Positions 57,964-64,000 of a stretch of 64,000 nucleotides of DNA are shown here, piece after piece (positions within the stretch are counted from its first letter, which is position 1; each line of letters opens with the position of its first letter). A model generated the notes under the pieces. The model had not been told where the DNA came from. It did not search any database and saw only the letters and a list, made by a program, of their open reading frames with translations. Position numbers and translations under genes: made by a program. The stretch lies in assembly GCF_958450345.1 (NCBI RefSeq), contig NC_088782.1, forward strand, positions 97,475,358 through 97,539,357, written 5' to 3'. This stretch comes from Calliphora vicina (lineage: Eukaryota; Arthropoda; Insecta; Diptera; Calliphoridae).

Positions 57964-60073
57964 CTACCAGTAGGGACTGGGCTCATGATGCCAATTGTTT
58001 TTGGAATCATTTGTGGTATTGTTAAGGGCTTCTGTTAGGGCAGACCTCATTTGACTTTGACACGAGCTGGAATTTTTCAATGTAGATGACGAATTCTTAT
58101 CGTAGGGTGATAAGGCATTATAGTAGAAGGGCGATCTTTTGCTGATGGTATAATTTAAGCCCTTATTATTGTCCCAGAATTCTTGGGTATCGGCTCGGAA
58201 GCAGATGCAGAATTCCAAGCGTTTGGAAGAGGGTGGTAAGGTGATTTTGAAGGAGAAAGTATCGAATATGACATGGGCACAGGTGGCAGGACCATAAGCT
58301 TTATTGTAGGTACAAAATATATCCTGTTGGCTCTTCCAGTCATCCCAGGTAACACGTACAATTACCTCTTTTTGAAAAGAGATGTTTTTAACCTTTACCG
58401 TACCAACGACTATGGATTCTTCATCTTTGACAATAACATTTTCCAAGGAAACATAGTCACTCTCGATAGTTTGTCTATAAGGAAAAGAGTTTAAATGAAA
58501 AGAATTAGTGAAAGCGAAATAAGGATATTAAATTTTAGTTTAAACTAGGTTTAAACAAGGAATCCCGGGTTTTTATCCCGGGAATTCACGGCACAAATTT
58601 CCCGGAAATTTTGACAATTTTTCACTACCCGATTCCCGGGATATTTAGTCGCGAATTAAAAACTGACGAAAATACATAGAAAACAAGTTACAACTCAGTT
58701 TTTTTCACCAAAAAACAGTGAAAAGTTTTTTACAGTTTTTTGCTTATATCTTGGCAATAATAGACCAATATTGTTATTATATATTTGGGGTTTTTCGTAT
58801 GTAAATTTAAAAAGAGAATTCATTATTTATAGAATTTATTTCTTATTGAATCATTCTAATTTCTTTAAATTTCTTCTTCAAATCCATAACAAAATAGCTT
58901 CAAAAATTTATTAAATGATTAAATTTTTCTACAATTAAAATCTTGTACAAAAAGGTTTAAGACAATTTTTTCAATTAATTTTGTAAATGATTTGATTTAA
59001 CTAAAATTTAATCATTCAAAGTTTGAATAAATTCTGTTATTAATTAACTTTAAAATTAATTCAGTTTAAACAAAGGCTTTGGAATGAATCTAAAAAATTA
59101 ATTAGGAATGGATTTATGGAATAAAAAGCTGACATTTTTTAATTACGGATTAAGATTTTAGTGAATTAAGCTCAAATTTTAATAATTAATTCGAAGCTCT
59201 GATATTTAATAATTACAACACTAAGTTTTTATATGAAATTTGGCTATAATATTCCTAATTTACAGTATTATTATATAAAAATTATAGAAAAATTTTTCCG
59301 ATTCCCGGGAATCAAAAAAGGTCGGGAAATTAAAAACCCTATCTGTAACCCAAAAACTAGCTCTTAATTGTTATTTATTTTAAAACTAAATTCATAATTT
59401 AAATTCTACTAGATTTGTAGTATAATTAGAGCTTTGAATTGATTAATTAAATTTGAGCTTACTTCACTAAAATCTAACCTAGCTTGTTATTTGAATATAA
59501 TTAATTTATTGTTGAAACAATTCATAACAGAATGGTTAAATTTTTGTTAATTCTTTTTTAAATTAAAATACAAAATGAATTGAAAAAATTGTAATATTTG
59601 TAATAAATTCGAATTGAAGAAACATTGAATAATTCAGTAAATTTTTATTAAGCTATTTTGTAATGGATCTGAGTTAAAAAAAACACGAATGATTCAATAA
59701 AGAATTAATTTTATAACGAATGAATTCTCAAAAAAATGAATTCAATACGTTTGAAGTACTAGTGCTGAATACATTAATATAATGGTTATAATAATATATT
59801 TAATTTGAATTTGAAAATTTAATTAAAAATTGTTTCGAAGTGTAGAATATAATATTGTGTAATTCTTACCTAAAAGCTAAATAATCTGAGGCAGGTTGTT
59901 TGAAATCGACCGTCCACTGATCGGCAGGATGGGGTGTTACCAAACCCTGGGTGATTTGTTCCAAAAATTTCGTACTCCAATAGGGTGGCACATTTGAGGG
60001 CTCCGACATGACACGAATCTGGGTAAGTGATAGACCCTCATCATCGGCAAATATAACTTTCTTGCGGGCACGG
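57964..60073 (-). CDS. Gbs-70E: Glycogen-targeting PP1 regulatory subunit (CBM21), C-terminal exons
   Basis: Two exons on the minus strand, 60073-59870 and 58474-57964 (TAG), join in phase (AG|A) to give about 238 residues; upstream coding exons were not found. The first has the PP1-docking RVxF motif (KKVIFAD) followed by GLSLTQIRVMSEPSNVPP, as in PPP1R3 proteins. The second has a CBM21 glycogen-binding domain (VGTVKVKNISFQKEVIVRVT, WDDWKSQQD, and FWDNNKGLNYTI) and a Ser/Asn-rich tail. It should bring protein phosphatase 1 to glycogen synthase and glycogen. The symbol rests on the domain match and on its position next to Mpcp2, a neighbour I recall for Drosophila region 70E; the paralogue Gbs-76A is the alternative. 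The intron holds an inverted-repeat element at 58567-59340. Confidence 0.85.
58567..59340. mobile_element. Inverted-repeat element in the Gbs intron
   Basis: The left end GGGTTTTTATCCCGGGAATT is mirrored, with a short insertion, by the right end (GATTCCCGGGAATC, then TTTCCCGACC read backward, AGGGTTTTTAAT). The inside is AT-rich with TTAATTCA-type motifs and has no ORF. Confidence 0.6.
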
Positions 60074-61699
60074 CTAAAAGTACAAAAGAATAACAGAAAC
60101 ATTAATTTCAAATTAAACACAGTAATTAACCTTGAATTGAAAAGATAATGTTTTCTAGGTGCATATTGATTGAAAAATCCTAATAAATCCCCCATGAACA
60201 AAATAAACCTGGCTTATCAATTCTACTTTATTTAATAAATTTTTATTGTTTTCTAAATTATTATCAAAAAAATGCATATAAATATTTGTAGAGGTTAAAA
60301 GAAATATATATTTAATTTTACTCGCATACAATATAAACAATCATACGATATCAAATTTTAAATTTAAACAAATTATATATGTACATATTTATTTGTGTTC
60401 ATATAGAAGCTCCCCTTGGAACAACAACATATCATCTGGTCTGTTTCTACATAAATATTGATATAAATAATAATGGGAAAAAAATGGTCATTGACATTGT
60501 TATTCATTTTATAAAAATATCGAGCATTACCATCTACCAACACCAACATAGCCACCATCATAATTAACATTTCGAAATTGCATAGAATCGTGCTTTTGGG
60601 GGGTTCTGGTCGTGCGCCATCTAAATTGTTGTTGTTTTCTTTTTATATTTTGAAGAGGTCTCAAGGTGGTTTTTTGATTCTTCTCAATTCATTTCAATTA
60701 ATTTAATTTAAGAAAGTTGTTTTTGCTTATTTTCTATATGTTTTTTTCGGGAATTTTGTTTACGGCGTAGTTAGAAAAATATTTTAAATAAAAAACAACA
60801 AGAGAAGACATAAGGTGTGAAAGGCGACTATATGTTGAGAGGTTGCACGTGTTTTTTATATATAATTTTAAATGGCTCTAAGTAATGTAAATATAAAAAA
60901 AAACTGATTTAAACTTATGTAATTATTTACATCAGGTAAATATTACAATAATTGATCTTGATGAACATAAGTTTATTGCAAAATAGTACCTGGCATGTGT
61001 TGACGAAGCACCTAACTAACCAATTATTTTGAGCAATACAATGCCAACATCATCAAATCAAATTTTGAACAATAAAATAATAAATAAAGACTATACAAAT
61101 TTATTTAGGAATCAAACAGGATTCAAATTTAGTTATAACTGTTACAGAAAATATAACCAAACGGCAACACTGATAAACGTCAACACAGAGTTGTCGTCCA
61201 CTCTTAAATGTAGACACAATACAGGGTTACAAAAACAAAACAAAACGAAATTTTTATTTATTTAATATTATTTGAAAACTGTTGGAAATATTACAATTTT
61301 AATTTTATTTTCAATAATTAAAAAAAAAATTGAATTTCGAATTTAATAATTTTTTTTTATATTATGCAGTCTATGTATTTCTTTGATAATTTTTAATAAA
61401 TTATATACTCAGAATATGCAATATGTATTGAAAATAATTTTTTTTTAATGATCGTATGATCATAATACCCATTTGTTTGCAAACAAAAATAAACATGTCG
61501 GCATACAACGAATGGCAAAAGGGTGGTTGGTTGTTATGTCGATTGTTTGCAATATTTTTATATCAAAAAAAATGTTTTTCTTATTTTCGTGGGTGTAACT
61601 GCATACATATTTTAACTAAAAATAAATATATCATATTGAGTGAAAAAACTGATCAGCTGTCAAAATATAAACACAAAAAAGAAAAAAAAAGAAATCATG
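60074..61699. other. Upstream intron or 5' region of the Gbs gene
   Basis: No coding exon recognised although the RVxF exon must have an upstream partner. The missing exon may lie beyond the window or be too short to see. AT-rich throughout. Confidence 0.35.
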
Positions 61700-62480
61700 C
61701 CATACAAATTGGTTAGATAGAACAATAACCATATAAATTTCAATTAACTTTATTTAAAAAAAGCAACAATAACAATAATAAAATAATATAAATTTCAATT
61801 AATTGTTATTAAGAGTAAAATTTTTAATTAAATAATTTAAATGCAATGAATTAAAAATTCAATATTAAATTTATGTAAATCACAGTAAAACTTACCAAAA
61901 ACAAAGAAACGAAAATTGAAATTCAACAAGTCATTAAGGGTGTTCACAGTAACATATTTATACATAACTGTCAGAGTCTCAGAAATATTATAAATTAATA
62001 TTTACTCGCAGGGAATTTTTATTAAAAACACGTATTTTTGTTTATGTATGTAATTTTCTACTAAGAAATTTATATTAAAAACTCAACAATATCAATTATC
62101 TAAATAATGTAAATTTCATTTAATTGTTATTACGAGTAAAATACTTAATTTAAAAATTAAAATGCAATAAATTACAAATTCAATATTAAATTTATGTAAA
62201 TTTAAGAAGCTACCAAAAATAATATTAAAAACCACAAATTGTCATAATTATTTCATGTTAATGAGGTACAAATTTGTATTTAATTCACAGTGGAATGAAA
62301 GAAATAAAAACTGAAATTAAACAAGACATTTAGGCAGTTCACATTACCATATTTTAGCATAATTGTCAGGGTATCAAATAGATTATTTATTACACAAAAT
62401 GAAAATTGAGAAATAGCTTTAAAAGTAAAATGACTTGCAGGAAATTTTTATTAAAAATATGTATTTTACATATAATTATA
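61700..62480. repeat. Diverged tandem duplication
   Basis: Two versions of the same AT-rich text: AATTGTTATTAAGAGTAAAA at about 61805 and AATTGTTATTACGAGTAAAA at about 62123, then TTCAATATTAAATTTATGTA in both. Further on, ACAAGTCATTAAGGGTGTTC versus ACAAGACATTTAGGCAGTTC. The offset grows from about 318 to about 396 bp, so indels followed the duplication. GGAATTTTTATTAAAAA also occurs in both. No ORF. Confidence 0.65.
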
Positions 62481-63275
62481 AAACGTATTATAATTATACA
62501 TATGATAAATTTGTTGATATTTTTCAAATAATGATATTGAACCTTTTTACAGGTAAAATGCATTTTTTAAATCATATTATTAATAAACAGAATATGCATT
62601 ATCAAATATTAAATGCTATTTGTCTTCAAATAAACTAAAGTTTTATTTTAATATTTTTTTTAAATAATTTAAAAATAAATCTATCATTATTAAAACAAGT
62701 TTTGAAATCATCCTGACTTATTTAAAATTATTTTAAAATATAATAGCTTAATAGTTTTTAAAATTATACCAATCAAAAACTGGTAATGCTTTTATGATTG
62801 TTAACTCTATTATTAATGAACCTAAATTAATGGCTTCTGTAGCCACCTAATTTAACAAATTAAACCTTGTACACTATTAAGAGATTTAAGTGGCGTTTAA
62901 TTTTGTCCATATATATACATATAAAATAAATTGTTTCACAACAAAATGTGATTAATTTTTGTGGCTATATATAGCTGTGGTCAGCTTTTTAGAAGCTAAA
63001 TGTTTAATTTTATTAATATGTAAATAAATTACGGTTGAGGTATGTAACTTTCTGACCAAAAAAAATAATAGATTGTATGTCATTAACAGATGAACTTTTG
63101 TCGTGTGGACATCTCTTATAGATGTTAGGTTCTTGTTCGAACGTTGTCAGAACATTTATTTGCACAGCGATGTCTGATACCAAATTTAATTTTCACACAA
63201 AAAGGCCTCTATTTTAAAAAATTACCAAAAAATTACATCGATACGTTTTCCTCACTAAGAGGAACATGAAGAAAT
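62481..63275. other. AT-rich stretch
   Basis: Nothing recognised: no coding pattern, RNA gene or repeat with clear borders. Confidence 0.35.
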
Positions 63276-63278
63276 TTA

Positions 63279-63481
63279 CCCCCTGTCTATACTTGACAAA
63301 TATTTATCATAACAATTAATGACGTTTGTTGTCAAGTCAAAGTTGTCTGAGCAAAAGCACTAACAATTTTGTCATAACGAAGCAATAATACTAATAAATG
63401 GAGACTATACCTGATAACTTTTATCTTGACAACCATTTTGACGTTTATCATGATACAAATTTATCAGGTATAGACAGGGGG
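63279..63481. mobile_element. Foldback MITE FB-3
   Basis: 203 bp with tips CCCCCTGTCTATACTTGACA and the mirror of CCCCCTGTCTATACCTGATA, the similarity running for about 32 bp. TTA flanks both sides (63276-63278 and 63482-63484). The C-rich tips and 3 bp TNA duplication match FB-1 and FB-2, while the arm sequence differs. Confidence 0.8.
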
Positions 63482-63484
63482 TTA

Positions 63485-64000
63485 TGTTTTTTAGCTATTT
63501 GAATTCAATACGAATGAGTTTATGTTGCATTTCGTAACCAATTCACAATATGCTAAGGGACTTTCAAAATAGCACATTCCACATTCCAATAGCACATTCC
63601 ATCCTGCAAATAGTTGATTTTATCGACCAAAAAGAAAAAAGTTAATGCGAATTAAGTAATATAAAGGTTAGTCGAAATATTTGTCAAAACATCTTTTAAT
63701 TGCAATATCAAAATCTGTATGTATATTGACCGCGATCAAGTACAAATTTGTATTTAATTCACAGTGGAATTAAATATTTATTGAGCGATATATATTGAAC
63801 GTTTAGCATGCAGTATTAATGGATCGCAGAATTGCCTAATATTCTGAAATCCAGATTGCGATCCAAATATCACAATATCTATTGAACGTATAGCAGTGCC
63901 CTAAAGCCAGAGAATAGATATTTTCTATTTAAGTGTTTAATGCTGTAGTTATTTAATGTTTACTGCTATTGTTTATTATCTGTGCTATTCCCAACAACTG
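63485..64000. other. Right edge, no gene seen
   Basis: AT-rich sequence. AGTACAAATTTGTATTTAATTCACAGTGGAAT near 63740 repeats a phrase at 62265-62295, so a further diverged copy of that repeat may be present. Nothing coding. Confidence 0.35.

Noticed and set aside
61895..61905. Minus-strand donor-like TTTTTGGTAAGTTTTA as end of a Gbs 5' exon
   Set aside because: No coding or UTR signal precedes it; GTAAGT occurs often by chance in such sequence.
1..64000. tRNA or rRNA genes
   Set aside because: I found no cloverleaf with A and B box consensus and no rRNA-like sequence; a covariance-model scan would be decisive.

Overview
This window is AT-rich nuclear DNA of a higher fly. The genes have short introns with GT/AG borders, the proteins match fly and animal families along their full length, and the space between genes is packed with transposon debris. 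Blowfly-like or house-fly-like (calyptrate) repeats suggest a calyptrate, probably calliphorid, fly; that placement is inference, not proof.

Layout: (1) 1-3760: a Helitron-like tip, a tandem array of about 113 bp units (311-2185) and an interspersed repeat. (2) 3762-4778 (+): the last three coding exons of a Golgi apparatus protein 1 (GLG1) gene, cut by the left edge. (3) 17463-7610 (-): a complete seven-exon secreted carboxylesterase (561 aa). Its introns hold a LINE 3' end with an intact RNase H, several foldback elements, and a 589 bp P-family element that carries only a THAP DNA-binding domain and sits inside an older foldback element. (4) 19399-26814 (+): elgi (RNF41/Nrdp1 ubiquitin ligase, 315 aa); its 5 kb last intron is filled by decayed LINEs. 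(5) 30646-31323 (+): a small secreted precursor with two furin-type sites, unrecognised. (6) 31.7-36.6 kb: a hAT-type element, scrambled LINE pieces and a clean solo LTR. (7) 44930-37390 (-): l(3)72Ab, the spliceosomal Brr2 helicase (2140 aa, eight exons). (8) 46665-49536 (+): Mpcp2, the mitochondrial phosphate carrier (354 aa). (9) 50.3-53.7 kb: a Ty3/gypsy relic and a repeat-built Helitron-like element holding a nested KpnI-tipped insertion. (10) 60073-57964 (-): the last two recognisable coding exons of a glycogen-targeting PP1 subunit, probably Gbs-70E. (11) 60-64 kb: AT-rich DNA with a diverged duplication and another foldback element.

The host genes are independent housekeeping or secretory genes, not an operon or pathway. 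No bacterial-style system is present. The most interesting material is mobile DNA: the P-element/THAP nest, several foldback families that share C-rich tips and 3 bp TNA target duplications, and the nested Helitron minisatellite. Exon borders were assigned by hand from splice signals and reading frame; all summed exons stay in frame and give family-typical lengths.
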